This document shows positions 46,012 to 55,781 of a DNA stretch of 64,000 nt, in pieces. The stretch covers positions 11,851 through 75,850 of the forward strand of contig JASLNU010000074.1 of NCBI GenBank assembly GCA_030745835.1. The letters are read 5' to 3'. Origin of the DNA: GCA-2687515 sp002687515. Lineage in GTDB: Bacteria > Pseudomonadota > Alphaproteobacteria > Rhodospirillales > UBA2165. Position 1 is the stretch's first letter; each line of letters opens with the position of its first letter. The position numbers were made by a program, and so were the translations under genes. The notes under the pieces were generated by a model, which had not been told where the DNA came from, ran no database searches, and saw only the letters and a list, made by a program, of their open reading frames with translations.

Positions 46012-46749
46012 ATGGAACTCCTCCATCTTCTCGACATCAACCTGGCCATCGCCGGCGCCGTGGCGGTGGCCGCCGCCGTCTTGCGCGGCTTTACCGGTTT
46101 CGGCGCCAACCTGATCTGGGCGCCGGTGCTGTTGTTCCTGTGGGGGCCGGTGGAAGCGGTGGCGATCATGGGCCTCACCGGCCTGGCGGCTGCGGCGCAG
46201 GCCTGCGTCCCCGAAATACGGCGCGCCGACTGGCCGGAAATCACGCCCATCGTCGTCGCCTCGGCCATTTGCGGGCCGTTGGGCGTGGTGGCGCTTGTGC
46301 ATCTGGAACCGGACCTGGTGCGCCGCGCCATCGGTGCCTTTATCTTGATCATTGCGCTCATCCTGGCCTCGGGCTGGCAATATCACGGCAGCCGCGGGCT
46401 GACGCCGAAACTGATCACCGGCGGCGTCGCCGGCGGGCTGGCCGGGTTTGCCGCTATCGGCGGCCCCATCTGTGTCCTCTATTTCATGGCGGCGCCGGGC
46501 CCGGCCGAGGTGCAGCGCGCCAACAATATGATTTCGGTGTCGGTGCTGGTGCCGATGGTGCTGGTCAGCCTAGCCATCAGTGGCGGCATCGGTATCGATA
46601 CGCTGATCCGCTCGGCCATCCTGTTGGCGCCCTATTCGCTCGGTGTCTGGCTGGGCGCGCGCCTCTTTCACGCCATCCCCAAGGCCCTGTTCCGGCGCGC
46701 CGTATTGGCGCTCTTGATGATCATCGGCATCGCCGTGATGGCGGCCTAA
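46012..46749 (+). CDS. TauE/SafE family sulfite exporter-like permease
   Basis: A 245-residue membrane protein of the DUF81/TauE-SafE family with about eight helices. The first repeat has AVAAAVLRGFTGFGANLIWAPVLLFLWGP (the GxGG-like family motif appears as GFTGFGAN), and the second repeat has ITGGVAGGLAGFAAIGGPICVLYFMA (GGxxGxxxxxxGxGGP pattern). Members export or import sulfite, sulfoacetate, organosulfonates and other anions. The nearby TAXI-TRAP genes converge on it with a 40-base gap. Confidence 0.9.
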   Translation: MELLHLLDINLAIAGAVAVAAAVLRGFTGFGANLIWAPVLLFLWGPVEAVAIMGLTGLAAAAQACVPEIRRADWPEITPIVVASAICGPLGVVALVHLEPDLVRRAIGAFILIIALILASGWQYHGSRGLTPKLITGGVAGGLAGFAAIGGPICVLYFMAAPGPAEVQRANNMISVSVLVPMVLVSLAISGGIGIDTLIRSAILLAPYSLGVWLGARLFHAIPKALFRRAVLALLMIIGIAVMAA

Positions 46750-46789
46750 GCGGCCGGCTTCGGCTCGGCCGGCTGGCGATCCGCAACGA

Positions 46790-48769
46790 TCAGGTTTTCC
46801 AACTTCGCGTTGGGCTGGCAACACCGCCAATGCGCCGCAACATAAATTCCCGCCCGATCAGCAGAACCGCGGCGATGCCGCCGATCGCGTTGATCATGAA
46901 ACCTTGGGAAAAAGCTTCGCCGGGAACAAGCAGCGCCAGGCCGGCGGCGACAAACAGCAACCTGAAGACGACGCCGATGGGCCGGAACAAATAACCGATA
47001 AATCCGCAAGACGCGATCCAGACGCCGATAATGGCCATCGCCAGCGCGCTCAACACCTGAACCGCGCCGCCCTGCATCAGCAAGCTGGGCGACAGCACAA
47101 AGACGAACGGTATGATGTAGGCGATCCAACCCAAACGGACGGCGGTCATGCCGGTCTCCATCGGCTTCGCCCCGGCCAGCGACGCCGCCGCGAAGGCGGC
47201 TAGGGCCACCGGCGGCGTGATCATCGACATCAGGCCGAAATAGAGCACGAACAAATGCGCCGAGATCGGATTTATCCCGAGCTTGATCAAGGACGGCGCG
47301 ATCATTGTCGCCAGCAACAAATAGATGGCGCTGGTCGGCATCCCCATGCCCAAGAGGATCGAAATCACCGCCGTCAAAATCAACAAAAGCCAGAGATTGT
47401 TTTCACCGACCGCCGCCAGGATCAGGGTCAGCGCCTGGCCCAGCCCGGTCTTGTCCAGGATACCGATGATTACGCCCGCCATGGCGCCGATGATGATGAT
47501 ATCGACCGACATGCGGCCGCAGCTGGCAAACGTATCCAGGAACTGCTTCGGCGTGATGCGGATTTTCCGGTAACCGAAAACGATACTGACCACACCGACC
47601 GAGATGGCCGCCCAGAACGCCGCCTGTTGCGGCGCCATATTCATCCAAAACAGGGTGTAAATCAGGACCACGTAAGGGACGATGAAAAACCAGCCTTCCT
47701 TCATCACCCGCAACATCGGCGGGATGCGGTCCTTGGGCAGCGCCGCGATACCGTTTTTGGCGGCCTCGAGATCAGCCTGAACGAATACCGCGAGATAATA
47801 GAGGATTGAAGGGATCAACGCCGCCAGGATAATCTCGGTATAGGCCAGTTCAAGAAGCTCGGCCATCAGGAAGGCGGCGGCCCCCATGATCGGCGGCATG
47901 ATCTGCCCGCCGGTCGAGGCCACCGCCTCGATGGCGCCGGCGGTCTTGCGGTCATAGCCGGCCTTGCGCATCAAGGGGATGGTGATAACGCCGGTTGAGG
48001 CGACATTGGAAACGGCCGAGCCGGAAATCGATCCGAACAGGCTTGAGGCGACAACCGCGATCTTCGCCGAGCCGCCGCGCGAGCGGCCCATCATGGCCGC
48101 CGATAGGTCGGTAAACCATTCCGAAGCGCCGGTATGAAACAGCATCTGCCCCATCCAGATGAACAGCACCACGGTCAGGACGATGATTTTCAGCGGCAGG
48201 CCGATCAGCGCCACCTCGCTGGTGGCGAGAAAGGCGATCAGATCGACGTTTTTCTGCTCCACCCCCTGCAGCATGCCGGGCATCAGATGGCCCAAGAAGC
48301 CATAGGCGACGAACACGGAGAAAACGATGGTCAGGCTCCATCCGGCGGTTCGCCGCAGCCCTTCCCAAACCAATGGCATGAGCAGCAGTCCGATAATGAA
48401 CGTCTTCGGGCGCATGGCGAATGGATTTTCGGCGATCGAGTCAAAAATCAGGACGAAATAAAGCGCGCCGCCCATGCCTAGCAGCGCGAGAAGGTAGTCA
48501 TACCAGGGAATGGCGTGCCGCTCGGTGCCGAGTTTCATCGGATAACGGATGAAAATGATCGCCAAACTCAATCCGAGACAGGCGACCATGGCCTGTTCGT
48601 CGAACCAGGTAAAACCGAGATTAAGCCAAAAATCGATGGCCCAGGTTATCGCAATTATGCTGATCAGCGCGCCCAACCCAAGCGACAGCAGAGTAACGAG
48701 CCGGGATTCCACACGCTCGGCAAGATATTTTTCTTGATCTTGCTCGATCTCGGACGCGTTTTCAGCCAC
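46790..48769 (-). CDS. TRAP transporter fused permease (TAXI type)
   Basis: A 659-residue membrane protein combining the small (4-helix) and large (12-helix) TRAP subunits, as in TAXI systems. The small-subunit-like part covers about residues 20-190. The DctM-like domain has GRSRGGSAKIAVVASSLFGSISGSAVSNVASTGVITIPLMRKAGYDRKTAGAIEAVASTGGQIMPPIMGAAAFLMAELL near 230-305, and ILLGMGMPTSAIYLLLATMIAPSLIKLGINPISAHLFVLYFGLMSMITPPVALAAFAAA near 465-525; these two copies form the family signature. The GTPV-like end is usual. It works with the binding protein encoded upstream on the same strand, using an ion gradient. Confidence 0.95.
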   Translation of the reverse strand: MAENASEIEQDQEKYLAERVESRLVTLLSLGLGALISIIAITWAIDFWLNLGFTWFDEQAMVACLGLSLAIIFIRYPMKLGTERHAIPWYDYLLALLGMGGALYFVLIFDSIAENPFAMRPKTFIIGLLLMPLVWEGLRRTAGWSLTIVFSVFVAYGFLGHLMPGMLQGVEQKNVDLIAFLATSEVALIGLPLKIIVLTVVLFIWMGQMLFHTGASEWFTDLSAAMMGRSRGGSAKIAVVASSLFGSISGSAVSNVASTGVITIPLMRKAGYDRKTAGAIEAVASTGGQIMPPIMGAAAFLMAELLELAYTEIILAALIPSILYYLAVFVQADLEAAKNGIAALPKDRIPPMLRVMKEGWFFIVPYVVLIYTLFWMNMAPQQAAFWAAISVGVVSIVFGYRKIRITPKQFLDTFASCGRMSVDIIIIGAMAGVIIGILDKTGLGQALTLILAAVGENNLWLLLILTAVISILLGMGMPTSAIYLLLATMIAPSLIKLGINPISAHLFVLYFGLMSMITPPVALAAFAAASLAGAKPMETGMTAVRLGWIAYIIPFVFVLSPSLLMQGGAVQVLSALAMAIIGVWIASCGFIGYLFRPIGVVFRLLFVAAGLALLVPGEAFSQGFMINAIGGIAAVLLIGREFMLRRIGGVASPTRSWKT

Positions 48770-48849
48770 TTTTGATCACTCCGCTAAATAACCCCGGTCA
48801 TCCGGTATTTAGGATTTACCAGATTTCGAACCGTCCCAACACGCAAATT

Positions 48850-48878
48850 ACCCGCGTTCTTCTAAAAAGAACGCGGGT
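48850..48878. promoter_or_regulatory. Intercistronic hairpin in the TAXI-TRAP operon
   Basis: ACCCGCGTTCTT and AAGAACGCGGGT form a perfect 12-bp stem with a 5-base loop between the binding-protein stop and the permease start. There is no T-run, so it probably stabilises the binding-protein mRNA or partly attenuates the permease. Confidence 0.75.
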
Positions 48879-48907
48879 GAATTCGCCATCAATCGATGTT
48901 CAGGATT

Positions 48908-49870
48908 TTACCTCTTCCAGAGCCCGGCTTCCTTATAATACTTCACGGCGCCAGGATGGTAGGCCATGCCCTGGTCCTTGGCCAGACGGCTATTGGCTTC
49001 GTAGGACTTCCACAGCGGCCCGCCTTGCTTTAGCTGAGCCTCCTGCTCGTGCATGACTTTCGCCACCGTGTAGGCGGTTTTGTTGGACATTCCCTTATGG
49101 GTCCACAGCATATAGTCATAAGTAATGAAAGTCGTCGGCTTGATGACGCCGGTAAGTCCCTTTCGAGGCTTGACCACGCTCCAATATGTCTTTGGAAAAT
49201 ATTTATGCATGGCTTTCAGGGATGCCGGGTTATTTGGGAAGGAAAGGTGCCGGATGCCACCCTTGATCTTGGCATGCATCTGCTTGACGAAGCCGGATCC
49301 GGCGGCGGCGATAACCCCATCCACCTTACCCTGCATCATCATGCGCCAGTGCTGAACCAGTCCAACCGCGGGAACTTGCTTCACGTCACTGTAGGAAAGA
49401 CCGACGGTTCCCAGTCCGCCTTCATGAATGTTCTGGAACAGCGGCGCGGCCTTGAACCCGGCGGCAAGCCGTTTGCCCTTCAGACCGGAAACCTCGGAGA
49501 TGCCCAAACTGTTCGGAACCACGAAGCTCACATTGAACTTCATCATGGTCGTCACCAGACGCAGATTATCGTATTTGTTCGGCTTCGAAAGCCCGGTGCC
49601 GGAAATCGCCATCCAATACTGCGCCAGGTTCGAAATGCCGAATCCGAGCTCGCCCGCATTGATGACCGGGATGTATTGCTGCGTCCCGCCCATGGTCTGC
49701 TTGCGCATTTGCAGGCCACCGCCATGTTCCGACACTGCCTTTGAAATCGTTGCGGTAATCTGCGCGACCGCGCCTGCCTTGGTTGCACCGATGCCGACCG
49801 TCTCCGCCGATGCCGCCGATGTCATCGCAACCGCAACACCCCCGGCGACCAAAAATTTTCCTATGTTCAT
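48908..49870 (-). CDS. TAXI-family TRAP transporter substrate-binding protein
   Basis: A 320-residue periplasmic protein. A signal peptide (KFLVAGGVAVAMTSAASAETV) is followed by GIGATKAGAVAQITATISKAVSEHGGGLQMRKQTMGGTQQYIPVINAGELGFGISNLAQ, the start of a TAXI (DUF3833-type) domain. Further typical segments are VSGLKGKRLAAGFKAAPL, GKVDGVIAAAGSGFVKQM and THKGMSNKTAYTVAKVMHE, and ending GMAYHPGAVKYYKEAGLW. It sits first in the operon, with the permease 138 bases downstream. TAXI proteins often bind dicarboxylates or glutamate; the ligand here is unknown. Confidence 0.94.
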   Translation of the reverse strand: MNIGKFLVAGGVAVAMTSAASAETVGIGATKAGAVAQITATISKAVSEHGGGLQMRKQTMGGTQQYIPVINAGELGFGISNLAQYWMAISGTGLSKPNKYDNLRLVTTMMKFNVSFVVPNSLGISEVSGLKGKRLAAGFKAAPLFQNIHEGGLGTVGLSYSDVKQVPAVGLVQHWRMMMQGKVDGVIAAAGSGFVKQMHAKIKGGIRHLSFPNNPASLKAMHKYFPKTYWSVVKPRKGLTGVIKPTTFITYDYMLWTHKGMSNKTAYTVAKVMHEQEAQLKQGGPLWKSYEANSRLAKDQGMAYHPGAVKYYKEAGLWKR

Positions 49871-50135
49871 TTAATATCTCCCGTGTCGTATGAGTTATAT
49901 CTTAAGTGTCGTTGGAGTCCTTGATTGTATCAGGCCCAAACCTAAAGGTCTATTCACACACGATAATGTCTGGCGTTAATGTCTGGCGGCAACGTTTGGC
50001 GCCTTTGCTTGGCAATCGGCGCGCCGTCCCGGGATTGGAATATGGTTTCCGGTCCCGGCCGATTACCAGCATTGAATTGCAAGCCCGGTTGATGTCGGTG
50101 TAATCAATAGGCGGAACAGCCATGGTTTTTTAACA

Positions 50136-51152
50136 ATGGACGTAATGAGCTCGAAACAAATCTACCTCCATGTCGGCTTGCCGAAAACCGCCACGACATT
50201 TCTGCAGCATGATTGTTTTCCCTTGCTCGACGGCGTTCACACAGCCAGCCTGGAAGAAGAAAGCGACCGCGAACTGACGCTTTTTTTTCAGGACCTCGCC
50301 TATGCGAACCCATCATTTTATGCCTTGGAGGAAAAGCGCGCCGAGCTGGCGGCGCTGATTGAGCGGACCGATAGGGAAAAAATACTGATCAGCTGCGAGG
50401 AACTGTTTGGCTGGTTCCATCTTAATTTCGCCAATAATTTTTTTATCGCCGAAACGCTGAAACAACTTATTCCCGGCGCCAAATTGATGATCGTGATCCG
50501 GGCCCAGGCCGATTGGCTGGAAAGTGCCTATAAGCAGACCTTGCGCCAGAATTCGAGCGAAACCATAAACCGGTTCCTGCGCTTCAAAGATGGCCGCTTT
50601 GAAACCAGGCGGCTGTTTCCGGGGCGGCCGCAGATCAATGTCAGGGAACTCAACTACCATACATATATCTCCCATTACGCAAGGCTGTTCGGAGCCGACA
50701 ATATTATGATTTTGCCGTTTGAGCTGGTGAACGGGAACCAGGATGAATTTATGCGGCGCACCGCCCAATTCATGGACACAAACTTCGTACGCACACCAAG
50801 CAATCGAACCGCCAACCGGGGATATTCACTGATCACAAGTTATTTGGCCCTGGTTCTAAACCGCTTTATCATCAATCAATATCACGGTCAGGGGATGGTG
50901 CCGGAACAGCCTTTCCACGCCTACTTCAAAGCCAGGCGAAATGACAATTTTTTCTATCGCGTGCTTTCGTCGCTGACCAGCCGCATGAACCTGAATTACG
51001 TCTTGGAGCATATTTTGGATCGCGTCATTTATATCAGAGCAAAATTTATTTCAGAGCAAAAACGCCGGGCGATTTTCGATATCCACAAGGCATCCAACCG
51101 AGCCCTGGAAGAAGAGTTCCAGGTCGGCCTCGACGGGCTCGGATATTACTGA
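50136..51152 (+). CDS. Sulfotransferase family protein
   Basis: A 338-residue protein with a 3'-phosphoadenosine-5'-phosphosulfate binding fold. The 5'-phosphosulfate loop is YLHVGLPKTATTFLQH at about residues 9-24 and the 3'-phosphate region is LMIVIRAQADWLESAYKQTLRQN at about 121-143. The long ILPFELVNGNQDEFMRRTAQFM stretch is the usual C-terminal core. Residues after 230 are less typical. The neighbours (flippase, heparinase-like, UDP-sugar dehydrogenase) point to sulfation of a surface glycan. Start is ATG 50136 or ATG 50145. The gene ends three bases before the flippase gene. Confidence 0.82.
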   Translation: MDVMSSKQIYLHVGLPKTATTFLQHDCFPLLDGVHTASLEEESDRELTLFFQDLAYANPSFYALEEKRAELAALIERTDREKILISCEELFGWFHLNFANNFFIAETLKQLIPGAKLMIVIRAQADWLESAYKQTLRQNSSETINRFLRFKDGRFETRRLFPGRPQINVRELNYHTYISHYARLFGADNIMILPFELVNGNQDEFMRRTAQFMDTNFVRTPSNRTANRGYSLITSYLALVLNRFIINQYHGQGMVPEQPFHAYFKARRNDNFFYRVLSSLTSRMNLNYVLEHILDRVIYIRAKFISEQKRRAIFDIHKASNRALEEEFQVGLDGLGYY

Positions 51153-51155
51153 ACA

Positions 51156-52616
51156 ATGACCCCCCGCCGGACGATTTTCGACAACGCCATTTCCTTTTCG
51201 GCGGGTCAGTTCATTGCCCTCTTTCTCGGGTTCATTACACATGCGTTTTGGGCGCGCGCCATCGGCCCCGAACAATACGGCATCTTGGGATTCGCCCTCA
51301 CCATCGTTTCCTATTTCGGCCTGGCCGCCACCCTCGGAACCGATATCTGGGGCACCCGCGGCATCTCCCGAAACACCGGCGAAGCTGCGTCGACGGCCGG
51401 AGAGGTCTTATCGCTGCGCCTCGCCTTGAGCGTCTTATCGCTGATTGCGCTCGTCATTTTGCTCAGTATTTGGCGCCCGGCGCCGGTCGTAATATTGGTC
51501 ATATTGATTCAGTTCGCCGGTGTTTTCGTCGCCGCATTCACCCTCGACTTCGCCTTCCAGGGACTGGAGCAGATGGGCAGCATCGGCAAGCGTCAGATCG
51601 TGACCGCGGTGCTGGCGCTGGCCGGCATATCGGCCACTTTATTGTTCAAACCCAATGTCGTTCTGGCGGCCACGGTTTTTCAAGGCGCGGCGCTGATCGC
51701 GGCAATCATAATGCTGGTCGATTTTATCCGCCTCGGCGGCGTGCCCAAGATCCGCTTTGATCCGGCTGCTTGGCGGAACATCCTCGGTCAATCGGCACCG
51801 ATCGCGGTGACCGGTGTCGTCGCCACTATCTATTTTTCCATCGATATCGTGATGCTGGGTTTCTACCGTCCGCAAGAAGAAGTTGGCCTATATGTTGCGG
51901 CCGGAAAGGTGCTGATGATCGGCATGACGGCGGCAACCATCGTGCGAGCCGTCTTTTTTCCGGTCCTCTCAAGGCTTTTGGACAACGCGCCGGCGCGCCG
52001 CAAAGCTTCGGGGCATCATGCCGAGGTCATTATTTTCTTCGGTGGATTGTTTTCGGTGGGCGGTTATTTGCTGGCGCCGGAAATCCTGGAAATCATCTTT
52101 GGCGCATCCTATGGGGGGGCGGATCAGGCGTTGCGCATATTGATGGCCAATTTGGCCATCGCCCATCTGGTCGCCCTCTATCAAGTTCAGCTGCTTGCCT
52201 GGAATATGCAAAATCAACAGATGAAAATTATGATTGCCGGGGCTCTAATCAACGTATTGCTGAATTTCTGGCTGATCCCAAAATTCGGCATGGAAGCGGC
52301 GGCGGCAACCACCCTGGTCAGCAGTTTCGCCGTTTTCCTGTTGGCGCTGTTGGTCCTCAAACGCAATGATTTCGAGGTTCATGGCAGTTTGGTCATCAAG
52401 GCCGCCGTGATTTGCGCGGCGGTCGGAATTGCCGGGCATTGGATATTGGCGGCGCCATCTGTATTGCCGGTGGGTACGATATTGCGCTTTGTAATCGCCG
52501 GTGTGCTGATCACCGCCGTCTTTAGCGCCATTGCCCTGGCGGTCCGCTTGATCCGTCCCCTGGCGGCATACCGTTACATGGCCGCAAGCCCGGACGCCGG
52601 CGCCGGGCGCGGCTAA
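51156..52616 (+). CDS. Oligosaccharide flippase (polysaccharide transporter, Wzx/MATE-like)
   Basis: A 486-residue membrane protein with about 12-14 helices. The N-terminal TIFDNAISFSAGQFIALFLGFITHAFWARAIGPEQYGILGFALTIVSYFGLAATLGTDIWGTRGISR is the family start, where RxLGPxxYG is typical of polysaccharide biosynthesis proteins. The middle SAPIAVTGVVATIYFSIDIVMLGFYRPQEEVGLYVAAGKVL and the late YQVQLLAWNMQNQQMKIMIAGALINVLLNFWLIPKFGMEAAAATTLVS are standard Wzx elements. It flips lipid-linked glycan units across the inner membrane. The start lies three bases after the sulfotransferase stop. Confidence 0.93.
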   Translation: MTPRRTIFDNAISFSAGQFIALFLGFITHAFWARAIGPEQYGILGFALTIVSYFGLAATLGTDIWGTRGISRNTGEAASTAGEVLSLRLALSVLSLIALVILLSIWRPAPVVILVILIQFAGVFVAAFTLDFAFQGLEQMGSIGKRQIVTAVLALAGISATLLFKPNVVLAATVFQGAALIAAIIMLVDFIRLGGVPKIRFDPAAWRNILGQSAPIAVTGVVATIYFSIDIVMLGFYRPQEEVGLYVAAGKVLMIGMTAATIVRAVFFPVLSRLLDNAPARRKASGHHAEVIIFFGGLFSVGGYLLAPEILEIIFGASYGGADQALRILMANLAIAHLVALYQVQLLAWNMQNQQMKIMIAGALINVLLNFWLIPKFGMEAAAATTLVSSFAVFLLALLVLKRNDFEVHGSLVIKAAVICAAVGIAGHWILAAPSVLPVGTILRFVIAGVLITAVFSAIALAVRLIRPLAAYRYMAASPDAGAGRG

Positions 52617-52626
52617 GAGAGGCGGT

Positions 52627-53976
52627 ATGGCCACCACCGCCCCGCCCAACCTCGACCGTAGATTGGCGCTCGCCGCGCTGAGCCGGATATTGGATAAAAA
52701 CCGGCACCTGGAAGACGCCCTGGCGGAAGCCGAAGCCGAGATTTCGCCGGGCTCGGACGGCGGCGGCCCGGCAGGCAGAGACCGGGATTCCAGAGACACT
52801 GAATCCAGAGACCGGTCCTTCGCCCACAATCTGGTGGCCACCTGCCTGCGCCGCATGGGCCAGATCGATGCCTTGATCGACGGGCTTTTGGACCGGCCGA
52901 TGCCGGCAAGGGCGCGCGCCGCGCGGCATATTCTGCGGCTTGGGGTGGCCCAGCTTCTGTTTTTGCAGACCCCCGCCCACGCTGTCGTCGATACCGCCGT
53001 CAGATTGGCCGCCGCCACCGGCCAGGGGCCATATAAGAAACTGATCAACGCGGTTCTGCGCCGCGCCGCCGCCGAGGGCGCGGCGGCTGTTGGCGAACAG
53101 GACGCCGCGCGGGTGAACACGCCCGGCTGGCTCTGGGACAGCTGGGAGGCGGCCTACGGCGCCGATCGGGCGCGCGCCATCGCCGAAGCGCATCTCAGAC
53201 TTCCGCCCACCGACCTGAGCGTTAAGTCCGACGCCGACGCCTGGGCCGGGAAACTGGGCGGCCGGGTCCTGCCGAGCGGTAGCGTGCGCCTTCCGGGCTC
53301 GGTGCGTCCGGCGGTGCTGGCCGGCTTTGCCGAAGGCGCCTGGTGGGTGCAGGACACGGCGGCATCCCTGCCGGCGCGCCTGTTGGGCGAAGCCCGGGGC
53401 CGGCGTATCGCCGATCTTTGCGCGGCGCCCGGCGGCAAGACCGCGCAGCTGGCGCTGGCCGGCGCCGAGGTGATCGCCGTCGACCGGTCGGAAAAGCGTC
53501 TGGCGCGGCTTTCCGATAACCTCCGGCGTCTGAACCTTGGAGCCGAAACGGTATGCGCGGACGCCGGCCAGTGGCGCCCGGACCAAGCCTTGGACGCGGT
53601 GCTTCTTGACGCGCCCTGCAGCGCCACCGGCAGTATCCGCCGGCATCCGGACATTCAGCGGACCCGGCGCCCCGAAGAGGTGGCGCGGGCAGCCGAAATT
53701 CAAGCGCGGCTTCTGGCCCACGCGGCGGATCTGGTGCGGCCGGGCGGAACCGTTATTTTCGCGACCTGTTCGTTGCAGCCAGAAGAGGGTTCGGAGATCA
53801 TCGCTGATCTGCTAAGCTCCGATAATCGGCTGCGGCTTTCGCCAATCGACGCGGACGAGATCGGCGGTTTGGCCGAAGCGATTACGTCCGCCGGCGAATT
53901 GCGCAGCCTGCCCAGCCATTTGGCCGAATTGGGCGGCATGGACGGGTTTTATGCGGCGCGCCTAATTCGCAACTGA
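52627..53976 (+). CDS. rsmB: 16S rRNA (cytosine-967-C5)-methyltransferase RsmB
   Basis: A 449-residue enzyme with an N-terminal NusB-like RNA-binding domain (1-150: ARRHILRLGVAQLLFLQTPAHAVVDTAVRLA and LINAVLRRAA) and a C-terminal SAM-dependent RNA methyltransferase. The SAM site is IADLCAAPGGKTAQLALAGAEVIAVDRS, and the two cysteines are in DAVLLDAPCSATGSIRRHPDIQ and FATCSLQPEEGSE. A short insertion near residues 50-64 (RDRDSRDTESRDRS) comes from 15-bp tandem repeats in the DNA. It is placed between polysaccharide genes as in other alphaproteobacteria, where rsmB precedes a heparinase-like gene. Confidence 0.95.
   Translation: MATTAPPNLDRRLALAALSRILDKNRHLEDALAEAEAEISPGSDGGGPAGRDRDSRDTESRDRSFAHNLVATCLRRMGQIDALIDGLLDRPMPARARAARHILRLGVAQLLFLQTPAHAVVDTAVRLAAATGQGPYKKLINAVLRRAAAEGAAAVGEQDAARVNTPGWLWDSWEAAYGADRARAIAEAHLRLPPTDLSVKSDADAWAGKLGGRVLPSGSVRLPGSVRPAVLAGFAEGAWWVQDTAASLPARLLGEARGRRIADLCAAPGGKTAQLALAGAEVIAVDRSEKRLARLSDNLRRLNLGAETVCADAGQWRPDQALDAVLLDAPCSATGSIRRHPDIQRTRRPEEVARAAEIQARLLAHAADLVRPGGTVIFATCSLQPEEGSEIIADLLSSDNRLRLSPIDADEIGGLAEAITSAGELRSLPSHLAELGGMDGFYAARLIRN
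52777..52818. repeat. 15-bp tandem repeats inside rsmB
   Basis: AGAGACCGGGATTCC, AGAGACACTGAATCC and AGAGACCGGTCC follow each other in phase with the codons and encode an RDRDS/RDTES/RDRS insertion. Confidence 0.85.
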
Positions 53977-54027
53977 TTAACCAATTCTTCGCCATTTTTG
54001 GTTAGCTAGGTCACGGGATAAACACAG

Positions 54028-55677
54028 ATGATCGGGGAGAGTATCTTGCTCTCTGAACTCCAGGGAATCGAGGAGCGGCCTAGCCTCTTGGGCGCGCTCA
54101 AGCGGCTGACCTACGCCAGCCCGCTTTACGGCTATACGCTGATCGGCCGGACACCGACCAGACTGCTCGGCACGCCGCCCGAAATTATTCCGGGCAGTGC
54201 CGCCGCCGGTCAGGTGATCCTCGCCGGATACCTGTCCTTTGCCGGCGAACGGCGCGAAATCAACGGCATGAACGCGGTCATGGAGAAATCCAGCGAGGCC
54301 TGGCATTGCCATCTGCACGGTTTTAGTTGGCTGGGCGATCTCAGGGCTGTCGGATCGGACGAAGCACGCCGTTACGCCCGAGCCATGATCGAAGGCTGGA
54401 TCAGTGAATATGGGAAATGGTCGCCGCTGCCGTGGCGCCCGGATATAACCGGCGAACGCCTGACCAACTGGCTGACCCATTTCGGATTTTATGCGGCCGA
54501 CGCACCGGATCCATTCCGCGAGATGTTGTTTTCCGAGCTCGCCCGCCAGGCACGCCATCTGTCGCGTAACGCGTCCAAGGCGGCATCGGGATCGCAGCGT
54601 ATTATTTCCTTAAAAGGGCTGGTCTATTGCGGCGTGTCGCTTCCCGACAGTGATAAACATCTGCATCAAGCAATGCGCCAGCTCGAAATCGAGCTCAGCC
54701 GCCAAATTCTTCCCGACGGCGGTCACCTGTCGCGCAACCCGTCGATCCAACTTCAGCTGTTGAGCGATGTAATCGCGGTCCGCGAGACGCTGGTGGCGGC
54801 ACATTTGGAGCCGCCGGCCTGGTTGAAGGATGCCATCCGCCGGGTGGCGCCGATGCTGCGCGGCCTGCGCTTGGGTGATGGCGGACTTTCGCTTTTCAAC
54901 GGCGGCGCCAAGGACGACGCCGACATCATCGACCAGATTTTATCGAAGGCCAATGTCCGCGCGCGGACGGTTTCAAGCGCGCCCCATTCCGGCTTCCACC
55001 GTTTAAGCGCCGGGCGCTCGACGGTGATCATGGATACCGGCCGCCTGCCGCCCCGTGACGCCAACCGTTGGGGACATGCCGGAGCGCTGTCCTTTGAAAT
55101 GAGCGCCGGCAAGGAACGCCTGATCGTGAATTGCGGCGGCGGCGGTCTTGGGCCCGAATGGCGCCAGGCGCTGCGCTGCACGGCGGCCCATTCGACGGTG
55201 GTGGTCGGCGATCTGAATTCAGCGCAAATCGATCCCGAGGGTGGCGCAACCCGCGAACCCCGGCCGGTCATATCCAGCCGCCGCGAAATCGACGGCAACG
55301 CCATCATCGAGGCGGTTTCCGAGGGTTATCAACAATCGCTCGGCGTAACCCACCGCCGATTGTTGATGCTGACCCCCGATGGCGGCGAGTTGCAGGGCGA
55401 GGACCAAATATACGGGCGGGCAGGTGCCGGGTTCGATGCGCGCTTTCATTTGCATCCCAACATCCAGGCGACGGTAATCCAGGATGGCCATGCGGTGCTG
55501 TTGAAACCGCACCGTGGCAAGGGTTGGAAATTTTCGGCCGCCGATTATGGGCTGGCCCTGGAAGACAGCGTTTATTTCGACGCGCCGCACCAGCGCCGGC
55601 GCAGCCAGCAAATGGTCCTAAGTGGCGTGACCGAGGCCAAGGGGACCACCGTTAAATGGCGCCTAACGCGGCTTTAA
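54028..55677 (+). CDS. Heparinase II/III family protein
   Basis: A 549-residue protein. The N-terminal (alpha/alpha) toroid covers about 1-300 (HCHLHGFSWLGDLRAVGSDEARRYARAMIEGWISEYGKWSPLPWRPDITGERLTNWL and LSRQILPDGGHLSRNPSIQLQLLSDVIAVRETL). The C-terminal beta-sandwich (about 325-545) is the heparinase II/III-like domain, with HSGFHRLSAGRSTVIMDTG, HAGALSFEMSAGKERLIVNCGGG and RCTAAHSTVVVGDLNSAQI. The His in CTAAHST is at the family active site. These alphaproteobacterial proteins follow rsmB and are taken to act on acidic surface polysaccharides, though the substrate is untested. There is no signal peptide. Confidence 0.92.
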   Translation: MIGESILLSELQGIEERPSLLGALKRLTYASPLYGYTLIGRTPTRLLGTPPEIIPGSAAAGQVILAGYLSFAGERREINGMNAVMEKSSEAWHCHLHGFSWLGDLRAVGSDEARRYARAMIEGWISEYGKWSPLPWRPDITGERLTNWLTHFGFYAADAPDPFREMLFSELARQARHLSRNASKAASGSQRIISLKGLVYCGVSLPDSDKHLHQAMRQLEIELSRQILPDGGHLSRNPSIQLQLLSDVIAVRETLVAAHLEPPAWLKDAIRRVAPMLRGLRLGDGGLSLFNGGAKDDADIIDQILSKANVRARTVSSAPHSGFHRLSAGRSTVIMDTGRLPPRDANRWGHAGALSFEMSAGKERLIVNCGGGGLGPEWRQALRCTAAHSTVVVGDLNSAQIDPEGGATREPRPVISSRREIDGNAIIEAVSEGYQQSLGVTHRRLLMLTPDGGELQGEDQIYGRAGAGFDARFHLHPNIQATVIQDGHAVLLKPHRGKGWKFSAADYGLALEDSVYFDAPHQRRRSQQMVLSGVTEAKGTTVKWRLTRL

Positions 55678-55781
55678 TCCGCGCCAAAGCGGGGTAAAAT
55701 CCGCCCGCCGCCTTGAATCACCCCCGGAACAGTCTAATTTGCGACCGATCCCGGGCGGCGCCAACGCCCAACACTGATTAG

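Noticed and set aside
45739..46386. Minus-strand frame of 215 codons over the start of the TauE/SafE gene
   Set aside because: It is antisense to a clear membrane protein gene and shows no domain.
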